Assembly (NCBI GenBank): GCA_016284515.1
Contig: JAEEOY010000040.1
Location: 1-34,868, forward strand
DNA: 34,868 nucleotides
Source of the DNA: Kiritimatiellia bacterium
Lineage (GTDB): Bacteria; Verrucomicrobiota; Kiritimatiellia; RFP12; UBA1067
Direction of reading: 5' to 3'
Part shown: positions 1 to 7,910 of the stretch, piece after piece
Numbering within the stretch: the first letter of the stretch is position 1
Layout: every line of letters begins with the position of its first letter
Made by a program: the position numbers and the translations under genes
Notes under the pieces: model-generated
Databases searched by the model: none
What the model saw: the letters and a program-made list of their open reading frames with translations, nothing else
Told to the model about the DNA's origin: nothing

Positions 1-6
1 CTTTAG

Positions 7-52
7 GGTAATGATTACCAATTACCATATGCACCCGGGGACGGGTTATAAT
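7..52 (+). promoter_or_regulatory. Promoter and palindrome upstream of the ligase operon
   Basis: A perfect -10 hexamer TATAAT lies at 47-52, which predicts a start near base 59, only about 4 nt before the ATG at 63. No good -35 is visible. A 13-bp palindrome GGTAATGATTACC lies at 7-19 and is followed by a repeated half (AATTACC, 20-26), just upstream of where the -35 should be. This may be an operator or activator site for the three-gene operon, but that role is inferred from position only. Confidence 0.5.
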
Positions 53-62
53 AGCGGCACCT

Positions 63-1454
63 ATGAGCAACCAGCCGACACTATCAGACGCGCTTCAGGC
101 GCGGTTCTTCGCTCCGCTGCGCCGAAAGCGCACGCGGCGCGTCGGCGTTGAGCTGGAGTTGCCGGTTTGGAACCTCACGCCCGATGCGGCGACTGACTTC
201 TCCGCCGTCCATGCGGCGACCGAGGATTTCCTTTCGCGCTTCCCGTTCTCGGACTATGTGCGGGACGACGAAGGCGCGGTATACCGCGCGACCGATCCCG
301 CTACCCGCGACGAGCTTTCCTTTGACTGCTCATACAACACTCTCGAGCTGTCCTTTGGCCCGGGTGAGGACCTGAACGAGACGCACCGCCGATTTGTGTC
401 CTACTATTCGGCGCTTCAGGACGCGTTCGGACATCACGGACACGCTCTTACCGGAATGGGGATCAATCCGCGCTGGCGCGTGAACCGGGAGTCCCCGATA
501 GGCAACGGACGCTACCGCATGCTTCTCCACCACCTGAAGTCGTATTCCAAGTACGGCGGATCGCCCCAGTTCCACGACCATCCCGACTTCGGGCTATTCT
601 CCTGCTCGTCGCAGACGCAGGTCGACGCCGATGAAGATACTTTGGTTCCGCTCATCAACACATTCAATCTGCTGGAGCCGTTCAAGGCGGCTCTCCTCGC
701 CAACTCCCCGTTCGGCGAGCGAAGCGAGACGCTGTGCGGACGCGACGCGCTCTGGAGCAAGAGTCTCCACGGCCTCAACCCGCACAACTGCGGAATGTAC
801 GGCGTGACCCTTCGCTCACTTGCGGACATCGAGGGATACCTCGAGTCGACAAGCGTCTACTGCGTGGAGCGGGGAGAGCGCTACATCAACTTCGCGCCAG
901 TTCCGCTGCGCGAGTATCTCGGACTCGGCACGGTTGTCGGCGAATACTGGGACGGAGCGGCGAAAGTCCACCGCCGGTGCCTCATCACGCCGTCTCCCGC
1001 CGATGTAGCCTGGCTCAGGCCCTTCAAGTTCGAGGACCTAACTCAGCGCGGCACGGTCGAGTTCAGGTCTGTCTGCGAGCAGCCCGTCCGCGAGGCGTTC
1101 GCCTCCGCCGCGTTCCACGCCGGACTCTCCGAGTGCGTCGGCGAGCTTCTCGCGCTGCTGTCCGAGGACACGGTCCTATACGGACACGGCTACGGCGCGA
1201 CGGAGCTGCGCGGGATGATGATACGCCGCGCGTGGCCGTCCTTCGTAGACCGCGCGGACCTCAAGGCGCAGCTCCACCGCATCCTCGACATCGCGGAGAG
1301 GGGCCTTGCGCTCCGCGGCTTCGGCGAGGAGCCGCTTCTCGACCCGCTGCGCGAACGCGCCGACACGCTCGCGAGCCCAGCGCGTGAGCATCTCTCCCGC
1401 CTCGAGCGCGGCGAATCGCTCGACTCGATCGCGAAAGACTACGGCAGTCTGTAG
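63..1454 (+). CDS. Glutamate-cysteine ligase family protein (GCS2/EgtA-like)
   Basis: A 463-residue cytoplasmic ATP-grasp-like carboxylate-amine ligase. The N-terminus has the glutamate-binding style motif VGVELELPVWN (about residue 27), followed by a central stretch with MGINPRWRVN and NGRYRMLLHHLKSY, then SSQTQVD. These features are typical of the GCS2 / EgtA-type gamma-glutamylcysteine ligase family. The likely reaction is ATP-dependent joining of the glutamate gamma-carboxyl to cysteine or another amine. It is the first gene of an operon: its stop codon overlaps the AGGAGG ribosome site of a second ligase (gshA-like), and a class II amidotransferase follows. The predicted mRNA leader is only about 4 nt with no Shine-Dalgarno. 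The true acceptor substrate is unknown. Having two ligases side by side suggests this one does not simply make glutathione. Confidence 0.75.
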   Translation: MSNQPTLSDALQARFFAPLRRKRTRRVGVELELPVWNLTPDAATDFSAVHAATEDFLSRFPFSDYVRDDEGAVYRATDPATRDELSFDCSYNTLELSFGPGEDLNETHRRFVSYYSALQDAFGHHGHALTGMGINPRWRVNRESPIGNGRYRMLLHHLKSYSKYGGSPQFHDHPDFGLFSCSSQTQVDADEDTLVPLINTFNLLEPFKAALLANSPFGERSETLCGRDALWSKSLHGLNPHNCGMYGVTLRSLADIEGYLESTSVYCVERGERYINFAPVPLREYLGLGTVVGEYWDGAAKVHRRCLITPSPADVAWLRPFKFEDLTQRGTVEFRSVCEQPVREAFASAAFHAGLSECVGELLALLSEDTVLYGHGYGATELRGMMIRRAWPSFVDRADLKAQLHRILDIAERGLALRGFGEEPLLDPLRERADTLASPAREHLSRLERGESLDSIAKDYGSL

Positions 1455-1464
1455 GAGGCCCGAC

Positions 1465-2730
1465 ATGATAGACGTCAGACTTCCAGAGTTGCGGGCGCAC
1501 GCGTTCGAGGGGAACTTCGGACTCGAGCGCGAGGCGCTGCGCGTGACGGACGAGGGACGGATGGCGCACACGCCGCATCCGTTCTCCGCCGACCATCCGC
1601 GCGTTGTCCGCGACTTCTGTGAGAACCAGACCGAGATCAACACGCGCGTCTGGCCGAGCGCGGAGGAGGCGGTGGCGGAGCTTGAGTCGCTGAACGCGGA
1701 TATACTGCGGGAGATCGCCGCTAAGAACGGAGAACTGCTGTGGCCGTTCTCGAACCCGCCGCCGCTTGAAGGGGAGGACGACGTAATCCCGGCGAAGTTC
1801 ACCGGACACCGCGCCGGGAAGTCCGCATACCGCGACTACCTCTCCTCGAAGTACGGACGCTACCTGATGACGTACTGCGGAATCCACGTCAACTTCTCCT
1901 TCGGCGAGCGTCTTCTCGCCGCGTCGGGCGCGGACAGGAATGCGCTCTATCTGCACGTCGCGTCCGAGTCCGTCGTCTGGGGCTGGATCGTCGTAGCGCT
2001 TACCGCGGCGAGTCCGCTCGTCGACGTCTCGTTCCTCTCGCGCGAGTCGGGAAGTAGGCATGTCCCCTCGGACGTTTTCACCGGCTTCGCCTCCGTGCGC
2101 TGCGGCGATCTCGGATACTGGAACCACTTTGCCCCCGTGAACGACTACTCGGGCGTAAAGGCGTACGCCGACGCGATACGCGGGTATGTGCGCCGCGAAC
2201 TCATCGCCGCGCCGAGCGAACTCTACTATCCCGTGCGCCTCAAGCCGCGTGGCGCGAACAGACTCGAGACCTTGGAGGAGGAGGGAATCGATCACCTGGA
2301 GCTGAGATGCGTCGATCTGAATCCGTTCGCCGACGGACTCGTCGATGCGCGCGACATAAGGTTCGTTCAGCTCTTTCTCCTGTGGTGCGCGGCGCGTCCG
2401 CAGGCATGTCTCACGGAGTTCGTGCAGGTCCAGGCAGTGCGCAACTTCAAGAACGCCGCGCGCTACGACCTCGACCTCGCGAACATCACGCTGCCGGACG
2501 GCACGTCCGCGTCCGTCCGCGACACGGGGCTCAGGCTGCTTGACTCGATGGGACGGTTCTTCGCGGACTTCCCGCGCGAAGAAGCGGCGGATATAATCGC
2601 GTTCGAGCGCGGAAAGCTGGAGCATCCGGAAAGCCGCTACGCGGCGCGGGTCCTTGAGCGCTTCGGAGGAACGTTTGCGGAAAAGGGGCTGGCGCTCGCC
2701 CGGAAGCTGACGGAGGACGCCAATGTGTGA
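1465..2730 (+). CDS. gshA: Glutamate-cysteine ligase (GshA type)
   Basis: I chose ATG 1465, 6 nt after a strong AGGAGG, over the longer track ORF, whose N-terminus is low-complexity shadow. The 421-residue product starts with FGLEREALRV and TPHP, the N-terminal signature of GshA and of the GshA half of GshAB fusions. It continues with ENQTEINT, YCGIHVNFSF, a SVRCGDLGYWN segment and LELRCVDLNPFADG, all aligned with the family. It should catalyse ATP-dependent formation of gamma-glutamylcysteine from glutamate and cysteine. No ATP-grasp glutathione synthetase domain follows, so the product may stop at the dipeptide or be used by neighbours. It overlaps the next gene by 8 bp (ATGTGTGA), which suggests translational coupling. 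Confidence 0.85.
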   Translation: MIDVRLPELRAHAFEGNFGLEREALRVTDEGRMAHTPHPFSADHPRVVRDFCENQTEINTRVWPSAEEAVAELESLNADILREIAAKNGELLWPFSNPPPLEGEDDVIPAKFTGHRAGKSAYRDYLSSKYGRYLMTYCGIHVNFSFGERLLAASGADRNALYLHVASESVVWGWIVVALTAASPLVDVSFLSRESGSRHVPSDVFTGFASVRCGDLGYWNHFAPVNDYSGVKAYADAIRGYVRRELIAAPSELYYPVRLKPRGANRLETLEEEGIDHLELRCVDLNPFADGLVDARDIRFVQLFLLWCAARPQACLTEFVQVQAVRNFKNAARYDLDLANITLPDGTSASVRDTGLRLLDSMGRFFADFPREEAADIIAFERGKLEHPESRYAARVLERFGGTFAEKGLALARKLTEDANV

Positions 2731-3499
2731 GCTTCTCGGATTTTCATCGCGTCGGCGCAGAAACGTCACGCCCCTCCTGCGGGAGTTCTTCTCGCACGCC
2801 GAGCGGCATCCGCACGGATGGGGCCTCGCGCGCTTCGTGGACGCGTCCGCCCCGCAGATCGAGAAGGAGCCGGTGAAGGCGACGGAGAGCGAGACGTTGC
2901 GGCGAATTCTCGACGAAGGCGTTGAAGCGCGGACACTTCTCGGGCACATTCGCCTCGCGACGGTCGGGACGATGGAATACGCGAACTGCCATCCGTTCTC
3001 AGAGACGGACAACTCCGGCCGTGTTTGGACGCTCGTCCACAACGGGACTATTTTCTCTGGCGGGGCGCTTAACGACTATCTCGGCGTGCAGTTCGGCGAG
3101 ACGGACTCGGAGCGCGTCCTTCTCCACTTCATTGCGCGCGTCAACCGCCGGCAGTTCAGGCTGGGGCGCCCGCTTGACGAGAAGGAGCGCTTCGACGTTC
3201 TCGCATCAGCCATCGCCGCGCTCGCGAAGGGGAACAAGCTCAATCTGCTGATATTCGACGGAGAGGTGATGTATGCGCACACAAACTTCCGAGGGGCGCT
3301 TCATTTCCTGAAGGACGAAGACTCGATCGCATTCTCCACGCAGCCGCTTTCCTACGGCGAATGGCATCCTGTCCCGTTCACAACTCTCGTCGCGGTGAAG
3401 GATGGGAGGTTCGTTCGAGAAGGCTCGCCGCACGGAAAAGAGTACATCCACAATCCCGAAGACTACCAGATGGTCTACATGAACTACTCGCGGCTGTGA
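2723..3499 (+). CDS. Class II glutamine amidotransferase (YafJ/EgtC-like)
   Basis: A 258-residue protein beginning MCELLGFSS, so the N-terminal nucleophile Cys2 is exposed after Met removal. The class II pattern continues with HPHGWGLA, the IRLAT segment and the HPF and VHNGTI motifs that hold the gamma-glutamyl substrate. Family members include YafJ and EgtC; EgtC removes a gamma-glutamyl group in ergothioneine synthesis. Its position directly after two gamma-glutamyl ligases, with an 8-bp overlap to gshA, suggests that it hydrolyses a gamma-glutamyl compound made by them. That role is inference. No egtB or egtD is present in the window. A short hairpin (CCATAG/CTATGG, 3507-3525) follows the stop but lacks a T-run. 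Confidence 0.85.
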   Translation: MCELLGFSSRRRRNVTPLLREFFSHAERHPHGWGLARFVDASAPQIEKEPVKATESETLRRILDEGVEARTLLGHIRLATVGTMEYANCHPFSETDNSGRVWTLVHNGTIFSGGALNDYLGVQFGETDSERVLLHFIARVNRRQFRLGRPLDEKERFDVLASAIAALAKGNKLNLLIFDGEVMYAHTNFRGALHFLKDEDSIAFSTQPLSYGEWHPVPFTTLVAVKDGRFVREGSPHGKEYIHNPEDYQMVYMNYSRL

Positions 3500-3545
3500 C
3501 GGTCGGCCATAGGCTGAGACTATGGATGAATACGGGAATTTCCTA

Positions 3546-3575
3546 TTATCAACATGGCGGCGGATTTTATATAAT
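3546..3575 (+). promoter_or_regulatory. Promoter of pdxS-pdxT
   Basis: TATAAT lies at 3570-3575 with a weak -35 candidate TTATCA at 3546-3551 (18-bp spacer). The predicted start near 3582 leaves a normal 25-nt leader containing AAGGAG before the pdxS ATG, unlike the leaderless promoters elsewhere in the window. Confidence 0.6.
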
Positions 3576-3606
3576 GTCAGAACAGACAACGAGAAGGAGA
3601 TTCGAA

Positions 3607-4479
3607 ATGGCAGACAGGCAGGAACTGAACCGCAACCTCGCGCAGATGCTCAAGGGCGGCGTGATAATGGACGTGACTACGCCAGAGCAGGCGAAGATCG
3701 CCGAGCAGGCGGGCGCGTGCGCCGTGATGGCGCTCGAGCGCATTCCGGCCGACATACGCGCGGCGGGAGGCGTTTCGCGCATGAGCGACCCCGCGATGAT
3801 CAAGGGCATACAGGCGGCGGTGTCGATTCCGGTGATGGCGAAGTGCCGCATCGGACACATCGCCGAGGCGCGCATCCTAGAGGCGATCGAGATCGACTAC
3901 ATCGACGAGTCCGAGGTGCTTTCTCCCGCGGACGACGTGCGGCACATTGACAAGAACAAGTTCAACGTTCCCTTCGTCTGCGGCGCGCGCGACCTCGGCG
4001 AGGCGCTCAGGCGCATCGGTGAGGGCGCGACGATGATCCGCACGAAGGGCGAGCCCGGTACTGGCGACGTCGTCCAGGCCGTGAGGCACATGCGCAAGAT
4101 GCAGAGCGAAATTCGCCGCGTCGTGTCGCTCCGCGAGGACGAGCTCTATGAGGCGGCGAAGGAACTCGCCGCGCCGCTCGACCTGGTGAAGTATGTGCAC
4201 GAGAATGGCAAGCTCCCCGTCGTGAACTTCGCGGCTGGCGGAGTCGCGACGCCCGCTGACGCCGCGCTCATGATGGAGCTTGGCGCGGAGGGCGTTTTCG
4301 TCGGCTCGGGAATCTTCAAGTCGGGCGATCCCGCGAAGCGCGCTTCCGCGATCGTGCAGGCCGTCACGAACTGGCAGGACTCGAAGCTTCTCGCGAAGCT
4401 CTCCGAGAACCTCGGCCCCGCGATGGTCGGCATCAACGCCGACGAGATCGAGACGATCATGGAAGAGCGAGGGAAGTAG
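3607..4479 (+). CDS. pdxS: Pyridoxal 5'-phosphate synthase lyase subunit PdxS
   Basis: The start at ATG 3607 follows AAGGAG with good spacing; the track extension upstream is spurious. The 290-residue TIM barrel matches PdxS throughout: [43 protein letters not shown] (containing the catalytic lysine), [11 protein letters not shown], the [15 protein letters not shown] segment and KGEPGTG. Near the C-terminus are [14 protein letters not shown] and [11 protein letters not shown]. It condenses ribose 5-phosphate, glyceraldehyde 3-phosphate and ammonia to PLP. The ammonia comes from the PdxT glutaminase encoded next. It acts in the cytoplasm as a dodecamer with PdxT. A short heptamer repeat begins exactly at its stop codon. 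Confidence 0.97.
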   Translation: MADRQELNRNLAQMLKGGVIMDVTTPEQAKIAEQAGACAVMALERIPADIRAAGGVSRMSDPAMIKGIQAAVSIPVMAKCRIGHIAEARILEAIEIDYIDESEVLSPADDVRHIDKNKFNVPFVCGARDLGEALRRIGEGATMIRTKGEPGTGDVVQAVRHMRKMQSEIRRVVSLREDELYEAAKELAAPLDLVKYVHENGKLPVVNFAAGGVATPADAALMMELGAEGVFVGSGIFKSGDPAKRASAIVQAVTNWQDSKLLAKLSENLGPAMVGINADEIETIMEERGK

Positions 4480-4504
4480 TCGTTAGTCGATAGTCGTTAG
4501 TGGA
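4477..4504 (+). repeat. Heptamer tandem repeat between pdxS and pdxT
   Basis: Four 7-bp units, TAGTCGT, TAGTCGA, TAGTCGT and TAGTGGA, run directly from the pdxS stop codon (the first TAG) towards pdxT. The period is 7. It resembles short tandemly repeated repetitive sequences and belongs with the other short-period elements in this window. Confidence 0.8.
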
Positions 4505-4512
4505 AGAACTGC

Positions 4513-5067
4513 ATGAAGGTCGGTGTTCTATCTGTTCAGGGCGCGTTTGCCGAGATGGCTGCGCACTGGCGCGCGCAGGGCGCGGAGACGTTCGAGATAC
4601 GGCAGCTGTCGGACCTCGACCGCGGCATGGATCTTCTTGCGCTCCCGGGTGGCGAATCGACGGTGCAGGGGAAGCTACTGAAGGACCTAGGGCTCTTCGA
4701 TCCGCTAAAGGCGAAGATCGACGGCGGACTTCCCGTGTACGCGACATGCGCAGGGCTGATCCTCCTTGCGGAGAAAATCGACGACCCCGGGCGGCGCGAC
4801 GACACAAGACCAGAGAAGTGGTTCGGAGCACTCCCCGTCGCGGTCAGGCGCAACGCCTACGGGCGGCAGCTCGGAAGCTTCACCATGCGAGGAGACTTCG
4901 ACGGAAAGCACGACTTCCCGATGACGTTTATCCGTGCGCCGGCGATAACGGACGTGCTCTCGCCGGACGTCGAGGTGCTCTCGACGTTCGACGGCGCGCC
5001 CACCGCAGTCCGCTGGCGCAACATCACGGGCTTCACATGGCATCCGGAGCTCAACGCGATGGCCTAG
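4513..5067 (+). CDS. pdxT: Pyridoxal 5'-phosphate synthase glutaminase PdxT
   Basis: A 184-residue class I glutamine amidotransferase. It has the PdxT motifs VGVLSVQGAF at the N-terminus, LPGGEST, YATCAGLILLA with the nucleophile cysteine, RNAYGRQ, and HPEL near the C-terminus supplying the His and Glu of the triad. It hydrolyses glutamine and passes ammonia to PdxS. It ends only a few residues after HPEL, so the C-terminal helix is shorter than in many homologues. It lies 33 bp after pdxS, separated by a heptamer repeat, and is presumably co-transcribed. No strong Shine-Dalgarno is visible (GGAAGA upstream). Confidence 0.95.
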   Translation: MKVGVLSVQGAFAEMAAHWRAQGAETFEIRQLSDLDRGMDLLALPGGESTVQGKLLKDLGLFDPLKAKIDGGLPVYATCAGLILLAEKIDDPGRRDDTRPEKWFGALPVAVRRNAYGRQLGSFTMRGDFDGKHDFPMTFIRAPAITDVLSPDVEVLSTFDGAPTAVRWRNITGFTWHPELNAMA

Positions 5068-5076
5068 GCTCAGAAA

Positions 5077-5085
5077 TGGTATAAT
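5077..5085 (+). promoter_or_regulatory. Extended -10 promoter giving a leaderless lysR mRNA
   Basis: TGGTATAAT lies at 5077-5085 (TGN-extended -10). Counting seven bases from the last T puts the transcription start at 5092, which is exactly the A of the ATG. There is no Shine-Dalgarno and no clear -35. Confidence 0.7.
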
Positions 5086-5091
5086 GTCCGC

Positions 5092-6021
5092 ATGACACTT
5101 CAGCAGCTCAAGTATGCGGACGCAGTCGCGACGTGCGGGAGCATCAGCGAGGCCGCGCGGCGCGTCTTCGTCACGCAGCCCACGCTCACCGAGTCGATAC
5201 GCGCGCTCGAGGAGGAGCTTCGCACCGCAATCTTCACCCGGTCCGCGCGCGGCATCGTCGTCACGCGCGAGGGCGAGGAGTTCCTCGCCTCGGCGCGGCA
5301 GATCCTCGACGACGCCGCGAGGATCCAGGAGAAGTACACGGGCAAGGCGGTGAGGAAGCCGCAGTTCGCCGTCTCCTGCCAGCACTACGCCTTCGCGGTC
5401 GAGGCGTTCATGGAGGTTGTTAAGGAATGCGATTCGGCTTCCTATGACTTCACGCTGCGCGAAACGGTCACAAGCGAGATCATCGACGACGTCGCGCGCC
5501 GCCGCAGCGAGATCGGCGTAATGTACCTCTCGACCCGCAACGAGCGGGTGATCTCGAAGCTGCTCAAGAAGGAAGGGCTCGGTTTCAACGGGCTTTTCGT
5601 GTCGCATCCGCATGTGTTCCTCGGTAGGCGGCATCCCCTTGCCAAGCGCAAGGGCGGCGTCACGCCCGAGGAGCTCGACGACTATCCGTTCATCTCGTTC
5701 GAACAGGGAGCCGAGAACGCGCTCTATTTCGCGGAAGAGGTGATGCCATCCATCGACCGCAAGAAGAACATCCGCGTGCGCGACCGCGCCACCATGACAA
5801 ACCTCATCCTCGGGCTCAACGGATTCACCGTCGCCTCTGGTGCTCTGTCCAGAGATCTCAACGGTCCCGACGTCATCGCCGTGCCGCTCAAGATGGACGA
5901 GATAATCCGAGTTGGGCTCGTGACGCAAAGCGATGTGCCACTATCGGCGGCCGGCAAGATCTTTGAAGCCGCTATCCGTCGTCGCTGCGCCGAGCGCAGC
6001 TACGACGACGCAGGACTTTAG
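5092..6021 (+). CDS. LysR-family transcriptional regulator
   Basis: A 309-residue LysR-type regulator. The N-terminal winged helix-turn-helix (residues about 1-60) contains SISEAARRVFVTQPTLTESIRALEEEL. It is followed by a linker helix and a periplasmic-binding-like effector domain beginning near residue 90 (FAVSCQHYAFAVEAF). It binds DNA as a tetramer and responds to a small molecule; the ligand cannot be read from sequence. It lies between pdxST and the sigma-54 control region of glnK-amtB on the same strand, so it could be autonomous or could act on a neighbour. The mRNA should be leaderless (TATAAT six bases before the ATG). The effector domain resembles a group I recall from gut Firmicutes, so transfer is possible but unproven. 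Confidence 0.9.
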   Translation: MTLQQLKYADAVATCGSISEAARRVFVTQPTLTESIRALEEELRTAIFTRSARGIVVTREGEEFLASARQILDDAARIQEKYTGKAVRKPQFAVSCQHYAFAVEAFMEVVKECDSASYDFTLRETVTSEIIDDVARRRSEIGVMYLSTRNERVISKLLKKEGLGFNGLFVSHPHVFLGRRHPLAKRKGGVTPEELDDYPFISFEQGAENALYFAEEVMPSIDRKKNIRVRDRATMTNLILGLNGFTVASGALSRDLNGPDVIAVPLKMDEIIRVGLVTQSDVPLSAAGKIFEAAIRRRCAERSYDDAGL

Positions 6022-6049
6022 GTTCCTTCCGCTCGGCCAGCAATCGAGC

Positions 6050-6096
6050 TTACACCCGCTGGGGACGGTTTGTGGCTGGCGTTACAAATAATGTAA
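6050..6096 (+). promoter_or_regulatory. Putative NtrC-like enhancer sites upstream of glnK
   Basis: The perfect palindrome TTACA-AATAA-TGTAA lies at 6082-6096, centred about 66 bp before the predicted sigma-54 start. A left half-site TTACA lies at 6050-6054, exactly 32 bp upstream. The same arrangement recurs before gltD and gltB. I infer that this is the binding site of a sigma-54 activator responding to nitrogen. Confidence 0.65.
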
Positions 6097-6127
6097 TAAT
6101 ATTCGTATTCCCCTTGTAAAATGGGGG

Positions 6128-6145
6128 TTGGCACGGTTTCTGCTA
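6128..6145 (+). promoter_or_regulatory. Sigma-54 promoter of glnK-amtB
   Basis: TTGGCACGGTTTCTGCTA matches the sigma-54 consensus (TGGCACG-N4-TTGCW) with one mismatch. GG at -24 (6130-6131) and GC at -12 (6142-6143) are separated by the required 10 bases. The predicted start is near 6155, leaving a 35-nt leader with AAAGGAAA before glnK. Confidence 0.85.
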
Positions 6146-6189
6146 ATCATGTTTCGTTGCCGCGATGGTCGTGGCACAAGAAAGGAAAC

Positions 6190-6531
6190 ATGAAACTGAT
6201 CATAGCCTACATTCAGCCCGAGAGACTGAATGCCGTCAAGCAGGCGTTGTTCGCCCGCGAGATATACAAGATGTCCGTGACAAATGCGCTAGGTTGCGGA
6301 AAGCAGGGCGGGTACCTGCACTTGTACCGTGGCGCTGTGGAGGAAGTGACGCTCCACAAGAAGATGCGACTTGCGATTGCGGTCAACGACAATTACATCG
6401 ACAAGACGATCGACGCCATAGTAGATGGGGCGCGCACTGGGGAAATCGGCGACGGAAAGATCTTCGTCCTTCCGATGGACGAGTGCGTGCGAATAAGAAC
6501 CGGGGAACGCGGCCCGTCCGCGATAGGATAA
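6190..6531 (+). CDS. glnK: PII nitrogen regulatory protein (GlnK-like)
   Basis: I chose ATG 6190 after AAAGGAAA over the longer track ORF, whose first part lies in the sigma-54 promoter. The 113-residue trimeric PII protein senses ATP/ADP and 2-oxoglutarate and blocks AmtB. It carries the family hallmarks [16 protein letters not shown] and [10 protein letters not shown] at the C-terminus. The T-loop has Tyr46 (LYRGA), but position 51, the uridylylated tyrosine of proteobacterial PII, is glutamate. Control by GlnD uridylylation at Tyr51 is therefore not possible. amtB follows after 15 bp, the standard glnK-amtB operon. Confidence 0.95.
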   Translation: MKLIIAYIQPERLNAVKQALFAREIYKMSVTNALGCGKQGGYLHLYRGAVEEVTLHKKMRLAIAVNDNYIDKTIDAIVDGARTGEIGDGKIFVLPMDECVRIRTGERGPSAIG

Positions 6532-6546
6532 AGGAGAGCAAATAAA

Positions 6547-7842
6547 ATGGAACCTGAAATAACCACTGCAGCAGTTCAAACCAACCTGAACGTAGTATGG
6601 ACCCTCATCGCCGGCATCCTCGTCTTCACGATGCAGGCGGGCTTCGCGCTCGTCGAGACCGGCTTCACCCGCGCCAAGAACGCGGCGAACATCATGATGA
6701 AGAACTTGATGGACTTCGCCGCGGGCTCCCTGGGATTCTACATCCTCGGAGCGGCGCTGATGTTCGGCGCGACGAAGCTTGGCGGCTGGCTCGGATGGGG
6801 GGGCTTGGGCATGCCGTCGCTTTCGACCGGCGAAGGCGTCTGGGACTGGACGTTCCTGTTCTTCCAGACGATGTTCGCCGCGACCGCCGCGACCATCGTG
6901 TCCGGCGCGGTCGCTGAGCGCATCGAGTTCAAGAGCTACCTCATCTACTCTGTGATCGTCAGCGCGATCGTGTATCCGATCAGCGGACACTGGATGTGGG
7001 GCTCGCTCGCGGGCGAGGCGTCGCAGGGCTGGATCGAGGCCCTCGGCTTCCACGACTTCGCGGGCTCGACGGTCGTCCACTCCGTCGGCGGATGGATCGC
7101 CCTCGCAGGCGCAATCGCGCTCGGTCCGCGCATCGGAAAGTACCGCCACGACGGGAAGGCGAATCCGATCCCGGGGCACAGCCTCGTCCTCGGCACGCTC
7201 GGCGTTTTCCTCCTGTGGATCGGCTGGTTCGGATTCAACCCCGGCTCCTACACCCAGGGCATCGGCTCCATCGGACGCGTCGCGATGACCACCAACCTCG
7301 CCGCGTGCGCCGGCACGATCGCCGCGCTCGTCACCGCCTGGGTGATCATGGGCAAGCCCGACCTCACCATGGCGCTGAACGGCTCGCTCGCGGGCCTCGT
7401 CGCGATCACCGCTCCGTGCGACCTCGTGACCGCCAACGCGTCGATCATCATCGGACTCGTCGCCGGCGTGCTCGTTGTCCTCTCGGTCTTCGCGCTCGAC
7501 AAGATCCACATCGACGACCCTGTCGGCGCTGTGTCGGTCCACTGCGTGAACGGCGTCTGGGGCACGCTCGCCGTCGGACTCTTCGCCGCGCCGACTGCGG
7601 CGGGCTACGGAAATGAACTCGTCGGGCTCTTCTACGGCGGCGGATTGAAGTTCCTCGGCGTGCAGCTGCTCGGCGCAGGCGCGACGGCGGTCTGGGCGTT
7701 CGGCACGGGCGCGGCGATCTTCTTCGCGCTGAAGAAGCTCGGCATCCTCCGCGTCAGCGCCAAGACCGAGCTCAAGGGCCTCGACCTGACCGAGCACGGA
7801 CAAGACGCGTACGCCTCGTTCCAGTTCTTCAGCAACACCTGA
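6547..7842 (+). CDS. amtB: Ammonium transporter AmtB
   Basis: A 431-residue inner-membrane channel of the Amt/Rh family, with about 11 hydrophobic segments. The pore twin histidines are visible at about His178 (GSTVVHSVGG) and His332 (SVHCVNGVWG). Early motifs include FTMQAGFALVETGF and RAKNAANIMMKN, together with FFQTMFAATAATIVSGA. It imports ammonium under nitrogen limitation and is gated by the PII protein encoded 15 bp upstream. It starts with the membrane domain without an obvious long signal peptide. Transcription is expected from the shared sigma-54 promoter at 6128. Confidence 0.97.
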   Translation: MEPEITTAAVQTNLNVVWTLIAGILVFTMQAGFALVETGFTRAKNAANIMMKNLMDFAAGSLGFYILGAALMFGATKLGGWLGWGGLGMPSLSTGEGVWDWTFLFFQTMFAATAATIVSGAVAERIEFKSYLIYSVIVSAIVYPISGHWMWGSLAGEASQGWIEALGFHDFAGSTVVHSVGGWIALAGAIALGPRIGKYRHDGKANPIPGHSLVLGTLGVFLLWIGWFGFNPGSYTQGIGSIGRVAMTTNLAACAGTIAALVTAWVIMGKPDLTMALNGSLAGLVAITAPCDLVTANASIIIGLVAGVLVVLSVFALDKIHIDDPVGAVSVHCVNGVWGTLAVGLFAAPTAAGYGNELVGLFYGGGLKFLGVQLLGAGATAVWAFGTGAAIFFALKKLGILRVSAKTELKGLDLTEHGQDAYASFQFFSNT

Positions 7843-7910
7843 TTAAGCAACTGGGTGTCACCAAGAATTCAGAAATCCAAATACAACATCGTAAAAAAGG
7901 AATCATAAAA

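Noticed and set aside
1261-3042. 593-codon minus-strand ORF
   Set aside because: It is a shadow of the gshA and amidotransferase genes. It is rich in arginine, valine and glutamate runs, with no family motifs and no ribosome site.
4500-5084. 194-codon + strand ORF overlapping pdxT
   Set aside because: It is a frame-shifted shadow of pdxT, rich in arginine and without motifs.
6289-7803. 504-codon minus-strand ORF opposite amtB
   Set aside because: It is a low-complexity Asp/Glu/Arg/Ala shadow of the GC-rich amtB and glnK codons; AmtB motifs on the + strand are complete.
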